DNA of 64,000 nt, from positions 2,294,501-2,358,500 of the forward strand of contig NZ_JAJLMN010000001.1 in the NCBI RefSeq assembly GCF_021730615.1, in the 5' to 3' direction. Origin of the DNA: Lichenibacterium dinghuense (lineage in GTDB: Bacteria; Pseudomonadota; Alphaproteobacteria; Rhizobiales; Beijerinckiaceae). The notes beneath the pieces were generated by a model. The model worked only from the letters and a program-made list of their open reading frames with translations, made no database searches and was not told the origin of the DNA. The position numbers were made by a program, and so were the translations under genes. Shown piece by piece: positions 54,926 to 63,914 of this stretch. Positions within the stretch are counted from its first letter, which is position 1. Every line of letters starts with the position of its first letter.

Positions 54926-56004
54926 CGCCGAACGTCCTGTCCACGCGCCGACGGTCGGCGCTGGGCTTTCTCGCCGTCGTCGCGGCCGGCCTCGCCATCC
55001 TGGTCGGCGCCCCGCATGTTTTCGACACCTACGGCCTCGTCCAGCTCACGCTCTTCGCCGCCGTGGCGATCTTCGCGCTCAGTCAGGGCTATGTGTGGGG
55101 CTTCGCCGGGATTATGTCCTTCGGCCAGGCGGCGTTCCTGGGCCTCGGCGCCTATGCCTATGCGGTCGCCGCCATCGACATGGGCGACAGCACCGTGCCG
55201 GTTCTGATCAGCGTGGCCGTCCCCATGCTGTTCGCCGCGGCCCTCGGCTACTTCATGTTCTACGGCCGCATCTCGGACGCCTACATCGGGGTCATCACCC
55301 TGACTGTCTCGGTGATCCTGTTCCAGCTCATGAACACCACCTCGGGCAGCCAATATCATATCGGCCAAGCGGAACTCGGCGGCTTCAACGGGATGCCGTC
55401 GGTGCCGCCCATCAACGTCCCCGGCATGCCGGACGACCCGCTAGACCAGACCGGCATCTGGTACGTCGCCATGGGCAGCCTTCTCGCCGTCTACGCCCTC
55501 TTGCGGGTGCTGCTGGCGAGCCGGTTCGGGCGGGTGGTGGTGGCGATCCGGGAGAACGAGACCCGGGCTCAGCTCATCGGCTACGACCCGCGACTCTACA
55601 AACTCCTGTCCTTCACGATCTCGGCCGGCATCGCGGGCCTCGCCGGCTGCATCTACGTCAACTGGGGCGGCTTCATCAGCCCCACGGTCTTCGCCCTGTC
55701 GATGTCCGCCCAGGTGATCATCTTCGTCCTGGTCGGCGGCCTCGGCACCCTGCTGGGCCCGATCCTGGGCGCCGTCCTGATCCAATGGCTGATCAACGCC
55801 GCCGGAGGCCAATCGACCGTGGATCCAAACCTCGGCCTCGGTGCCATCCTGGTCGCCTTCGTCCTGCTGATCCCGCAAGGCCTGCTGCCCACGGCGCGCG
55901 CCCTGCTGGCCCGGATCGGGTCGCGGAGGAAGCCCAGCGCTCAGGCGCCCGAGAGCGTGCGATTGCGCGGTGTCCAGCCCCTCGCGCAGGAGACGCGCCG
56001 ATGA
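54922..56004 (+). CDS. ABC transporter permease (UrtC/LivM-like)
   Basis: ATG 54922 overlaps the previous stop and gives 360 residues with about nine membrane segments. Family signatures are GFAGIMSFGQAAFLGLGAYAYAV and FGRVVVAIRENETRAQLIGYDPRLYKL. It forms the channel with the UrtB-type permease. The last 25 residues (KPSAQAPESVRLRGV...) are hydrophilic. The start of the ATPase gene overlaps its stop. Confidence 0.92.
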   Translation: MTPNVLSTRRRSALGFLAVVAAGLAILVGAPHVFDTYGLVQLTLFAAVAIFALSQGYVWGFAGIMSFGQAAFLGLGAYAYAVAAIDMGDSTVPVLISVAVPMLFAAALGYFMFYGRISDAYIGVITLTVSVILFQLMNTTSGSQYHIGQAELGGFNGMPSVPPINVPGMPDDPLDQTGIWYVAMGSLLAVYALLRVLLASRFGRVVVAIRENETRAQLIGYDPRLYKLLSFTISAGIAGLAGCIYVNWGGFISPTVFALSMSAQVIIFVLVGGLGTLLGPILGAVLIQWLINAAGGQSTVDPNLGLGAILVAFVLLIPQGLLPTARALLARIGSRRKPSAQAPESVRLRGVQPLAQETRR

Positions 56005-56747
56005 CCGAGCCCCGCCCCGGAGCCGCCCCGTTCCGTCCGCTGCTCCAGGCCACCGACGTGTCGATGCGCTTCGGCGGCGTGAAGGCCGTCGACAGCGTGA
56101 ACTTCACGCTGGGCGAGGTCGAGCTGCGGTGCCTCATCGGCCCCAACGGGGCCGGCAAGAGCACCTTCTTCAAGATGCTGACCGGCCAGCTGAAGCCGAG
56201 CGCCGGGCGCATCCGCCTGCGCGACGCCGACATCACCGGCGCGAACCCTCACGAGATCGCCAGGCGCGGAGTCGGCATCAAGACCCAGGTGCCCAACGTT
56301 TTCAACGCCCTGACGGTGAGGGAGAACGTCTTCATCGGCGCGGCACGGCAGAAGTCCGTGGAACGCGCCGACGCCATCGTGGACGAGATGCTGGTGCGCC
56401 TTCGCCTGACCTCCATCGCAGGCCTCCCGGTCGGCCAACTAGCCCACGGACAGCGTCAGTGGGTCGAGATCGCGACCGTGCTGGCCGGCGAGCCCGAACT
56501 CGTGCTGCTCGACGAGCCGGCCGCCGGCATGACGCAGGACGAGGTGCATCGCACCGCTGAGCTGATCGGCGAGATCAATAAGACCCATGCCCTCATCGTC
56601 GTGGAGCACGACATGCCCTTCATCCGCATGATCGCCAGGACCGTCACGGTCTTCAACCAGGGCCGCATCCTGATGGAGGACGAGGTCGGGCGCGTCCTCG
56701 CGGACCAGAGGGTGCGCGACGTCTACCTCGGCAAGCAGGCGGCATGA
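56001..56747 (+). CDS. ABC transporter ATP-binding protein (UrtD/LivG-like)
   Basis: The 248-residue ATPase has Walker A IGPNGAGKSTFF (about residue 47), a signature region LAHGQRQWVEIATVL (LSGGQ variant), Walker B LVLLDEPAAGM and the switch His in VVEHDMPF. It is translated directly after the LivM-type permease (ATGA). It lies next to the second ATPase, as in urt and liv loci. Confidence 0.93.
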   Translation: MTEPRPGAAPFRPLLQATDVSMRFGGVKAVDSVNFTLGEVELRCLIGPNGAGKSTFFKMLTGQLKPSAGRIRLRDADITGANPHEIARRGVGIKTQVPNVFNALTVRENVFIGAARQKSVERADAIVDEMLVRLRLTSIAGLPVGQLAHGQRQWVEIATVLAGEPELVLLDEPAAGMTQDEVHRTAELIGEINKTHALIVVEHDMPFIRMIARTVTVFNQGRILMEDEVGRVLADQRVRDVYLGKQAA

Positions 56748-57487
56748 TGCACGGCGCAGCGAACCTCCCTCCCGCCGTCACTCCGCTCCTGTCGGTCGAG
56801 GGCCTCCATTCCGGCTATGGCCGCATCCCCATCCTCGGCGGCGTGACGCTGGCGGTCGGTAAGGGCGAGTTCGTGGGGATCCTGGGCCACAACGGCATGG
56901 GCAAGAGCACCTTGCTCCGCACCCTCATGGGCTACCTGCCGGCCACGGCCGGCACGGTTTCGCTCGCCGGCCGGCCCATCACGGCGCTGGCGCCCACCGA
57001 ACGCGCCCGTGCCGGCCTGGGTTACGTGCCCCAGGGGCGTGAGATCTTCCCCGGCCTCAGCGTCCACGAGAACCTGCGCATGGGCTGCCTGCTCGGGGGC
57101 GCCCGGGAGGCGGAGCGGATCGCGGAAATCCTCGAGCTTTTCCCGCGCCTCAAGGCCTATCTCGACCGGCCGGGAGGCGCCCTGTCGGGCGGCGAGCAGC
57201 AGCTCCTGGCGCTGGCGCGATGCCTCTGCGGCGCGCCCCGCATCGTCCTGCTCGACGAACCGACCGAGGGCATCCAGCCCTCCATCATCGAGGAGATCAT
57301 CGACACCCTCCAGCTCATCGGCCGGGAGCGCGGCATCACGGTGCTGCTCGTCGAGCAGAACCTCAACTTCATCGCCTCGCTGTCCCGGCGCATCCTCATC
57401 CTGAAGAAGGGTGTCATCACCGGCGAAGTGCCTCCGGAGGTCGCCCGAAATCGCGCCATGATCGACGAATTCGTCGGCATGGACTGA
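56744..57487 (+). CDS. ABC transporter ATP-binding protein (UrtE/LivF-like)
   Basis: The 247-residue ATPase starts MMHGAANLPPAVTPLLSVEGLHSGYGRIPIL. It has Walker A GHNGMGKSTLL, signature LSGGEQQLLALAR, Walker B IVLLDEPTEGI and switch His region LLVEQNLNF. The start codon overlaps the UrtD-type stop. Together the five transporter genes form one complete importer at the inner membrane. Confidence 0.93.
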   Translation: MMHGAANLPPAVTPLLSVEGLHSGYGRIPILGGVTLAVGKGEFVGILGHNGMGKSTLLRTLMGYLPATAGTVSLAGRPITALAPTERARAGLGYVPQGREIFPGLSVHENLRMGCLLGGAREAERIAEILELFPRLKAYLDRPGGALSGGEQQLLALARCLCGAPRIVLLDEPTEGIQPSIIEEIIDTLQLIGRERGITVLLVEQNLNFIASLSRRILILKKGVITGEVPPEVARNRAMIDEFVGMD

Positions 57488-57528
57488 CCTGTCCTCAAAA
57501 TCCTCACGCCACGCGAGATCCCCTTCCC

Positions 57529-59082
57529 ATGGACGCCACCTCCGCCCCCGCCGTCGCGCCCGACCTCGTCGAGATGACGGTCGCCGACGCCCAGGCCGCC
57601 TTCGCGGCCGGCATGACGTCGGAGAGCCTTACCCGGCTCTTTCTCGACCGGATCGCGGCCTACAACCCGCGCTACAACGCCATCATCGTGATGAACCCCG
57701 ACGCGCTCGACGACGCGCGCGACATCGACCGTCGCCGCGCCGCCGGCGAGGCGCTCGGGCCATTGGCCGGTGTGCCCGTGGTCATCAAGGATACGATGGA
57801 CGTCGCGGGACTGCCCAGCACCGGCGGCTGGCGCTTCCTCAGCGCGAAGGCCGGCGGCATCGACCTGATCCCCGAGACGGACTCGCCCGTCGTCGCCCGT
57901 ATGCGGGCGGCCGGCTGCGTCATGCTGGGCAAGACCAACGTCCCCGTGCTGAGCGCCACCGGCAGCCACGCCAACGACAGCTGGGCGGGACCGACGATCA
58001 ACGTCGCTGCCCCCGACTGCATCCCGGGCGGCAGCAGCGCCGGCACGGCAGCGGCCGTCGCCGCCAGCATGGCGATCCTCGGCCTCGCGGAGGAGACCGG
58101 CGGCTCGATCCAGAACCCGGCCTCCGCGCATGGGCTCGTCGGGTTGAAGCCCACCTTCGGCCTCGTGCCCAACGCCGGCGTCATGCCGCTGGCCGGCAGC
58201 ACCCGCGACGTCGTGGGCCCCATCGCGCGCTGCGTCCGCGACGCCGCGCTGACGCTGGACGTTCTCGCCGGCTACACGGCGGCAGACCCGAAGACGGTCG
58301 CGGGCATCGGCAAGCGGCCGGCGGGCGGCTACGCCTCGGGCCTCGTTGCCGACGCCCTGCGCGGGAAGCGCCTCGGCCTCTACGGGCCTGGCTGGCGAAA
58401 TCGGTCGCTGTCGGCCGAGACGACGGAGCTCTACCGCCGCGCCCAGGCCGAGATCGCGGCCCGCGGCGCGGTGCTGGTCGACGACCCGCTGGCGGGCTCG
58501 GGCTTCGCCGACATCGGCCAGCCCGTCGAGGGATCCGACCATTACGACGCGCGCGGCATGGAATCGGTCGCCTTCGATCTCCACCACTATCTCCAGCGCA
58601 TGGGGCCGTCGGCGGCCCTCCGGTCCTTCGCGGATTTCGCCGCCGCCACAGCCGAGGAGGACTGCTTCGCGCCGGGTGGCGTGCTGCACATGATGCATCA
58701 ATTGCCGCAGTTCGGACCTGCCCTCGCCGCCCCGCTGACGCCGCCCGACCTGTCCGACTTCCTTTCGGCCCGGGAGGGCTACCTCGCCATCCTCGACCGC
58801 GTGATGGCGCGCGAGCGGCTCGACGGCTTCGTCTTCCCCCAGATGCGCGACGCACTGCCGCCGCTATACGGCACCGAGACGCTTCACGAGACCACGGTCT
58901 GCGAGATCAACATCGCCGGCCTGCCGGGGTTGACGGTGCCGGCGGGATCTTACGCGTCCGGCGCACCCTTCAACCTGATCTTCGTCGGTCCGCTGTGGAG
59001 CGAGGCCGCCCTCCTCGGCATGGCTTTCGACTACGAGACAGCGACCCAGCACCGCCGCGCCCCGCAGCTCGCCGGGGCCTGA
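57529..59082 (+). CDS. amidase (amidase signature family)
   Basis: The 517-residue product has the amidase-signature catalytic core: VVIKDTMD with Lys87, CIPGGSSAGT with the cis-Ser near 169-170, and EETGGSIQNPAS with Ser193 as nucleophile. The triad Ser-cisSer-Lys is intact. It hydrolyses a carboxamide to an acid and ammonia in the cytoplasm. It follows the transporter by 41 bp and precedes the DeoR regulator by 92 bp, so the transported substrate is likely an amide or imide. The length and the C-terminal half (YLQRMGPSAALRSFADF...) set it apart from aliphatic amidases; the substrate is not predicted. Confidence 0.9.
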   Translation: MDATSAPAVAPDLVEMTVADAQAAFAAGMTSESLTRLFLDRIAAYNPRYNAIIVMNPDALDDARDIDRRRAAGEALGPLAGVPVVIKDTMDVAGLPSTGGWRFLSAKAGGIDLIPETDSPVVARMRAAGCVMLGKTNVPVLSATGSHANDSWAGPTINVAAPDCIPGGSSAGTAAAVAASMAILGLAEETGGSIQNPASAHGLVGLKPTFGLVPNAGVMPLAGSTRDVVGPIARCVRDAALTLDVLAGYTAADPKTVAGIGKRPAGGYASGLVADALRGKRLGLYGPGWRNRSLSAETTELYRRAQAEIAARGAVLVDDPLAGSGFADIGQPVEGSDHYDARGMESVAFDLHHYLQRMGPSAALRSFADFAAATAEEDCFAPGGVLHMMHQLPQFGPALAAPLTPPDLSDFLSAREGYLAILDRVMARERLDGFVFPQMRDALPPLYGTETLHETTVCEINIAGLPGLTVPAGSYASGAPFNLIFVGPLWSEAALLGMAFDYETATQHRRAPQLAGA

Positions 59083-59174
59083 GATGCCCTGTCGCGCGCC
59101 GCGAGTTCGACCCAAGCTGAACCCGCTACAATGCGAGTCGGACCACGACGCGGCGGACGGGAGGCGCGATCACG

Positions 59175-59927
59175 ATGCTGACGGACCATCGCCACGGGGA
59201 AATCCTGGCGCGCCTGCGCAGCGCGGGGAGGGTCGGGGTGATGGAAATCGCCACCCTCCTCCAGGTGTCCGACGAGACGATCCGGCGCGACCTCAAGCAG
59301 CTCGAGGAGCAGGGCCTTCTGCGGCGCATCCACGGCGGCGCCGTGCCCCAGCGCCTCGATCGGGACCGGCCGCTGACGGAACGCGGTCGCATCGCCCCGC
59401 GCGAGAAGGCCCGCGTCGCCCTCTTGGCGGAGCGGCTGGTGCAGGACGGCATGTCGGTTTTCATCGACACCGGCACCTCGACGCTGGCCCTGGCGCGGCA
59501 GATCAAGGGGCGACAGCTCGCCGTGACGACGAACTCGATCGACGTCGCCCTGACGCTCGCCGACGGGCCCGCGACGGTCGCCATGACGCCCGGCACCGTC
59601 CGCGCCAAGGATCACGCCCTCGTGGGATACGAGACCGTGGCCTATGCGCAGCGCTACTTCTTCGACGTGGCCTTCATGGGCATCTCGGCCTGCGACATCG
59701 ACCATGGCTGGATGGACTACGAGGAGCACGAGAGCGTGCTGCGCCGGGCCATGAAGAAGCAGGCGCGCCGGTCCGTGATCCTGGCCGATTCCGGCAAGTT
59801 CGGCCGGCAGGCCAACATCAACACGTTCGCGCTCGACGCCCCGCTGACGCTGGTCACCGACCGCCCTCCCCCGAAACCTTTCCAGGACGCGTTCGACCGG
59901 TATGACATCGAGATCATCTCAGCCTGA
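59175..59927 (+). CDS. DeoR-family transcriptional regulator
   Basis: The 250-residue protein has an N-terminal winged HTH (HGEILARLRSAGRVGVMEIATLLQVSDETIRRDLKQLEEQGLLRRIHGGAV) and a C-terminal DeoR sensor domain with ribose-5-phosphate isomerase-like fold (MSVFIDTGTSTLALARQI, VTTNSIDVALTLAD, AFMGISACDIDHGWMD). Such regulators usually sense phosphorylated sugar-like intermediates. That fits the presence of two kinases in this cluster. The gene overlaps the downstream hydrolase gene by 26 bp. Confidence 0.92.
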   Translation: MLTDHRHGEILARLRSAGRVGVMEIATLLQVSDETIRRDLKQLEEQGLLRRIHGGAVPQRLDRDRPLTERGRIAPREKARVALLAERLVQDGMSVFIDTGTSTLALARQIKGRQLAVTTNSIDVALTLADGPATVAMTPGTVRAKDHALVGYETVAYAQRYFFDVAFMGISACDIDHGWMDYEEHESVLRRAMKKQARRSVILADSGKFGRQANINTFALDAPLTLVTDRPPPKPFQDAFDRYDIEIISA

Positions 59928-61209
59928 GGAATGCCTCGGCGGAGCCGACGACATCCACGGCCTTTTGGCGCGGTTCGCACGGTTCGGGGCGACGCCGGGC
60001 GGCGGGGTCACGCGGCTCTGCGCTTCGCCGGCCGACGGCGAGGCGCGCGGCCTCTTCGCGGCCCTGCTGGCCGAAGCCGGCGCCGTCGTCACCACGGACG
60101 GCGTCGGCAACCAGTTCGGCCGATTTCCGCTCGCCGGGATCGAGGGCGCGGCTCTTGTGATGGCGGGATCGCACCTCGACAGCCAGATGCGTGCCGGCCG
60201 GCTCGATGGCGCGCTCGGCGTCGCGGCCGCGCTCGACGTCGGCCGCGGTCTGATGGCGCGGAAACGGGATGGGGCGCGTTTCGACGCCGATTTCTGCGCC
60301 GTCAATTGGACCAACGAGGAGGGCGCGCGGTTCCGTCCGAGCCTGCTGGGCAGCGGCGCCTACGCGGGCCACCACGATGCCGCCTTCGCGCTGTCGCGCC
60401 TGGACGACGACGGGGTGAGCCTCGGCGACGCGCTGGAGGCCATCGGGCACCGGGGTCGTGACGTCGCGCCTGCCATGGCGGCCTGCTATCTCGAACTCCA
60501 CGTCGAACAGGGATCGGTGCTCGAGGATGACGGCGCCACGATCGGGGTCGTGTCGCGGAACTGGGGTGCGCTGAAGATCGAGGCCGTGTTCGAAGGCGAG
60601 CAGGCCCACACGGGGCCGACCCGTATGGGCCGGCGGCGGGACGCGCTGCTGGCGGCGGCCCACGCCGTCACGGCGGCGCGGGCCCTGGCCGACCGCTGGC
60701 CCGGCCGGCTCCATACCTCGGTCGGGCGACTCTTGGTCGAGCCGAATTCACCCAACGTCGTTCCGGCTCGCGTCTCGCTGTCCCTGGAAGTCCGCTCCGC
60801 CGACGATGCCGTGCTGGCCGAGGCGGGGATACGCGCCGACGCCCTCCTCGTCTCGGCCGCTGGCGCGGCCGGCGTCGGCCTGACGGTCGCTGTCCGGTCC
60901 GAGCGCCCGATCCGAGCGCTGCCCGACGTCGTCTGCGACCTCGTCGCCCTTTGCGCCGAGACGGCAGGTCACCGCATGATCCGAATGGACACGGTAGCGG
61001 GGCACGACGCGCTCAGCCTGCTCGGCCGGTGCCCCGTGGGGCTGATCTTCGTGCCGAGCATCGACGGCATCGCCCACAACGAGCGCGAGGCGACGAAGGC
61101 GGCCGACCTCGACGCGGGGCGCGACGTGCTCCTCGCCGCCGCCGATCGGTTGTGCCGCGCAGGCGGCTCGCCGGAGCGTGCCCTGCGCCAGCTCGGAGCG
61201 GCAGCATGA
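59902..61209 (+). CDS. M20-family amidohydrolase (N-carbamoylase/allantoate-type)
   Basis: The 435-residue protein has the zinc-binding signatures of the hydantoinase/carbamoylase group: MAGSHLDSQMRAGRLDGALGV (metal His and Asp), AVNWTNEEGARF (metal Glu), LELHVEQGSVLED, HTGPTRMGRRRDAL, and MDTVAGHDALSLL. These enzymes remove carbamoyl groups or open ureido compounds. The DeoR gene overlaps its 5' end, and its stop overlaps the start of the first kinase gene (ATGA). With the amidase it suggests stepwise degradation of a ureido or diamide compound. Confidence 0.88.
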   Translation: MTSRSSQPEECLGGADDIHGLLARFARFGATPGGGVTRLCASPADGEARGLFAALLAEAGAVVTTDGVGNQFGRFPLAGIEGAALVMAGSHLDSQMRAGRLDGALGVAAALDVGRGLMARKRDGARFDADFCAVNWTNEEGARFRPSLLGSGAYAGHHDAAFALSRLDDDGVSLGDALEAIGHRGRDVAPAMAACYLELHVEQGSVLEDDGATIGVVSRNWGALKIEAVFEGEQAHTGPTRMGRRRDALLAAAHAVTAARALADRWPGRLHTSVGRLLVEPNSPNVVPARVSLSLEVRSADDAVLAEAGIRADALLVSAAGAAGVGLTVAVRSERPIRALPDVVCDLVALCAETAGHRMIRMDTVAGHDALSLLGRCPVGLIFVPSIDGIAHNEREATKAADLDAGRDVLLAAADRLCRAGGSPERALRQLGAAA

Positions 61210-62156
61210 CGGCCGACCCCGAGGTCGACCCTCTGTCGATCCGGGTCGCGGACGCGCTCCGGCGCCTGCCCGGCGGGGCGGCCGCGTGGGGGACGACGGG
61301 CGTTCTCGCCGCGGCCCCGGTCGCGTCCCCGGTGCACCGGGCCGTGGCGTCGGACTGCATCCGCGTCGAGCGGGCCGGGTCGCCGCCGGTCTTCATCAAG
61401 ATCCGCCACGCCGACATGGCGACCGACGTCGTTCCCTGGGCCGCGGACGCCGCCCGCAAGGCGGCCGAGCTCGGCGTCGGCCCCGAGGTCCTGGGAGATG
61501 CCACGGGCGTGCTGGCCCTGGCCTGCCTCGATCCGCCGTGGCGCACAGCCACCGTCGGCGACCTCCAGGATGCCGACACGCTGGGCCGCGTGCTCGAGGC
61601 CAAGCGTCGGCTGCACGAGGCTCCGCCGCTCGGGCGACGCTTCTGCCCCTTCGATCGCATCGCCGCCCTGGCGACGGAAGCCGCCGCCGTCGGGGCGCCG
61701 CTGCCCCGCGACGCCCCGTCTCTCCTCGCCGCGGTGGGGCTGGTCCGCGAGGCGGTCGAGGCTGCGGGGTTCGATCTGCGCTTCTGCCACAATGACGGAA
61801 CGGCCTCGAACGTCATGCTCGACGGCACCGCCCTCCGCCTCGTCGATTTCGACACGGCCGGCGACAACGACCCCTGGTTCGATGTCGCCGCCACGATCAA
61901 CGAGGCCTGCGATTTCGACGCCGAGCGCAGGGTCGCCATCATGCGCTACGCCGGGGGCTGCGACGAGCGCGCCTTCAACCGCTGTCGCCTCTACGGCGCC
62001 GTCGACGACGTGATGTGGGGCCTTTGGGGCGTGACGCGCGCCATGACGACGCGGCGGAGCGGCGTCGAGTTCTTCAAATACGGGCAATGGCGCCTGCTCC
62101 ATGCCCGCGCGGCGATCGGGGCGCGGGACTTCGAGACGTGGCTGCGGCGCCTGTGA
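61206..62156 (+). CDS. choline/aminoglycoside kinase-like phosphotransferase 1
   Basis: The 316-residue protein has the APH/choline-kinase fold: the Brenner-type motif CHNDGTASNVML with the catalytic Asp, and the metal loop LVDFDTAGDNDPWFDVAATI. The N-terminal Gly-rich loop is weak and the ATP Lys probably lies in PPVFIKIRH. The ATG overlaps the stop of the carbamoylase-like gene. It is likely to phosphorylate an alcohol or amino alcohol. Confidence 0.8.
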   Translation: MTADPEVDPLSIRVADALRRLPGGAAAWGTTGVLAAAPVASPVHRAVASDCIRVERAGSPPVFIKIRHADMATDVVPWAADAARKAAELGVGPEVLGDATGVLALACLDPPWRTATVGDLQDADTLGRVLEAKRRLHEAPPLGRRFCPFDRIAALATEAAAVGAPLPRDAPSLLAAVGLVREAVEAAGFDLRFCHNDGTASNVMLDGTALRLVDFDTAGDNDPWFDVAATINEACDFDAERRVAIMRYAGGCDERAFNRCRLYGAVDDVMWGLWGVTRAMTTRRSGVEFFKYGQWRLLHARAAIGARDFETWLRRL

Positions 62157-62181
62157 GCGCCGGTACGGAGGCGAGAGCGTC

Positions 62182-63120
62182 ATGACATGGAAGCGGTCGG
62201 GCGAGGGCGTCGGCGAGGGCGAGCGAGCCATCGAGGCGGTCCTCGCCGAGGTGCCGGCCTGGACCGGGCGCGCCGTGCGCTACCGCCCGGTCGCGGGCGG
62301 GCTGTCGAACAGCAACTGGCGCGTGTCGATCGATGGCGACCGGGATTATTTCGTCAAGCTGCCCGGCCGCGGCACCGAGATGTTCATCGCGCGCCACGCC
62401 GCCCACGAGGCCAGCCGCCGGGCCGAGACCTGCGGCTTCGGCGTCGAGGTGGTGGGCTTCCTGCCCGAAAGGGGCGTCGAGATCTTCGCCTTCGTGGACG
62501 GGTTCCGGGCCTCGACGAACCTCGACTTCCTGCGCGGTTCCGTGCGCCGCAACGCCGCGGCGGCCCTGAAGGCCTTCAACGACTCGGCTTCCCTGTCGCT
62601 GACCAAGACGATCTTCGACCAGATCGAGGAGCATGTCGCGCAGGTCGCGGCGGTGGGGGGCCGCGTGCCGGCCGACCACGCCTTCCTGATGCGCCGTTTC
62701 GCGGACGCGAAGTCGGCGTTCCTCGCCGCAGGCCTCGATCTCGTCCCCTGCATGAACGACACGCTGGCGGGCAACTTCATGCTGGACGCCAACGACCGCG
62801 TCGTGCTGGTCGACTTCGAATACGCGGCCAACAACGAGCGCAGCTACGAGATGGCGCTCTGGTTCGACGAGATGGGTTTCGAGCTCGACGTCGAGCGCGA
62901 GATGATCGAGACTTACTGGGGGCGCGTCGACCCCATGCTGGAGGCCCGCATCGCTGTTATGAAGGCGCTCGCCGACCTGAAATGGGCCACTTGGGCCATG
63001 ATCCAGGAGGCTGTCTCCGCCCTCGACTTCGACTACTACAAGTACGGCACTTGGAAACACCGCCGGGCCCGCACCCTGTTCCACCACCCCGACTGGCACG
63101 GATGGCTGACCCGGCTGTGA
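62182..63120 (+). CDS. choline/aminoglycoside kinase-like phosphotransferase 2
   Basis: The 312-residue product has a clear Gly-rich start VAGGLSNSNWRV, the ATP Lys in YFVKLPG, and MNDTLAGNFML plus VLVDFEYAANNERSYEMALWF. The usual HND of the catalytic loop is MND here, so the His is replaced by Met, though the catalytic Asp is retained. It follows kinase 1 by 25 bp and is its paralogue, but the two proteins are only distantly alike. Confidence 0.82.
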   Translation: MTWKRSGEGVGEGERAIEAVLAEVPAWTGRAVRYRPVAGGLSNSNWRVSIDGDRDYFVKLPGRGTEMFIARHAAHEASRRAETCGFGVEVVGFLPERGVEIFAFVDGFRASTNLDFLRGSVRRNAAAALKAFNDSASLSLTKTIFDQIEEHVAQVAAVGGRVPADHAFLMRRFADAKSAFLAAGLDLVPCMNDTLAGNFMLDANDRVVLVDFEYAANNERSYEMALWFDEMGFELDVEREMIETYWGRVDPMLEARIAVMKALADLKWATWAMIQEAVSALDFDYYKYGTWKHRRARTLFHHPDWHGWLTRL

Positions 63121-63423
63121 CGGGTCGAGCATGGCCATCGTTCCGAACAGGAACATGATGGTCTATCGCCACTCCGGCGCTCGAAGGATCAATGTTATCG
63201 ACGACGCGTGCTCGTCTCTACCGGAAGGGAATACGTTTCGCGAAGACTCTTGCACCACGAGCTGTCTGACGGCGGCCGACGCGAACGTCTGCTTCCACCT
63301 GGTCAGGATCCGAAGCGGCCGTTCCGCCTCCCACCCGGAATCGCCATACTTGAGTCCGAGCGCGCCATTCGGTCACGGTCGCTCAGACTCCCGACAGGCT
63401 CATCTAGTTCGCAGTCATCAGGG
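63121..63423. other. 303-bp intergenic stretch
   Basis: Short overlapping frames only; none resembles a known family. It ends the amide cluster and precedes the recombinase region. Confidence 0.4.
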
Positions 63424-63723
63424 TCAGTATGGCAGAGATGTCATAGCGGTCGAGACGTGCATGGCATGGGTGTGCAAGACCGCCACGACCACGGCGTAGA
63501 CCAGCGCGAGCACAAACAGGAGTTCCGGCGCCGAGATCATGCACGAGCCGCGTAAAATGTCGCGCGCCGCCAAGCGACCGAGTTCCTCGGCAAACTCCTC
63601 CAAAGGATTCCGACCGCGCCGTGACCCAGTGCCCGGTCTGACTCTGCCCGTCCCGTTTGATCGACCCATCAGGCCTGTCGAAGGCGTTTCGGGGTCCTTC
63701 GGCTCAACGCTCTTCTTTCCCAT
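63424..63723 (-). CDS. hypothetical small protein
   Basis: The 99-residue minus-strand frame starts MGKKSVEPKDPETPSTGLMGRSNG, continues PLEEFAEELGRLAARDILRG, then a hydrophobic stretch LLFVLALVYAVVVAVLHTHA. The charged N-terminus with a helical EELGRLAARDIL motif looks like small proteins next to phage-type recombinases; the hydrophobic C-terminus may be a single membrane helix or out-of-frame sequence. It is transcribed away from the recombinase gene. Confidence 0.4.
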   Translation of the reverse strand: MGKKSVEPKDPETPSTGLMGRSNGTGRVRPGTGSRRGRNPLEEFAEELGRLAARDILRGSCMISAPELLFVLALVYAVVVAVLHTHAMHVSTAMTSLPY

Positions 63724-63914
63724 GGCATCTATCCTCGTGCGTTGCGGCGCGAGGTCGACGCCGACGATGGGCGAAGTGTACCAGCGGCGCCCCCAGACGG
63801 GTGCAAAGCTGGGGATCAGGGCTGGCGGGCCCTGAATCAGATCAGGACGATTCGATTTGTAATCACCGGCCCCGCGCGCGATCGTGCGCGCGACGCTGAA
63901 CGCCGGAGCTCGAC

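Noticed and set aside
54709-55368. Minus-strand frame opposite the permease genes
   Set aside because: Low-complexity, charged shadow; both permeases are clearly plus-strand.
63121-63899. Short plus-strand frames at the right end
   Set aside because: Overlapping, with no signal or domain resemblance and poor codon character; only the minus-strand 63424-63723 frame is kept, at low confidence.
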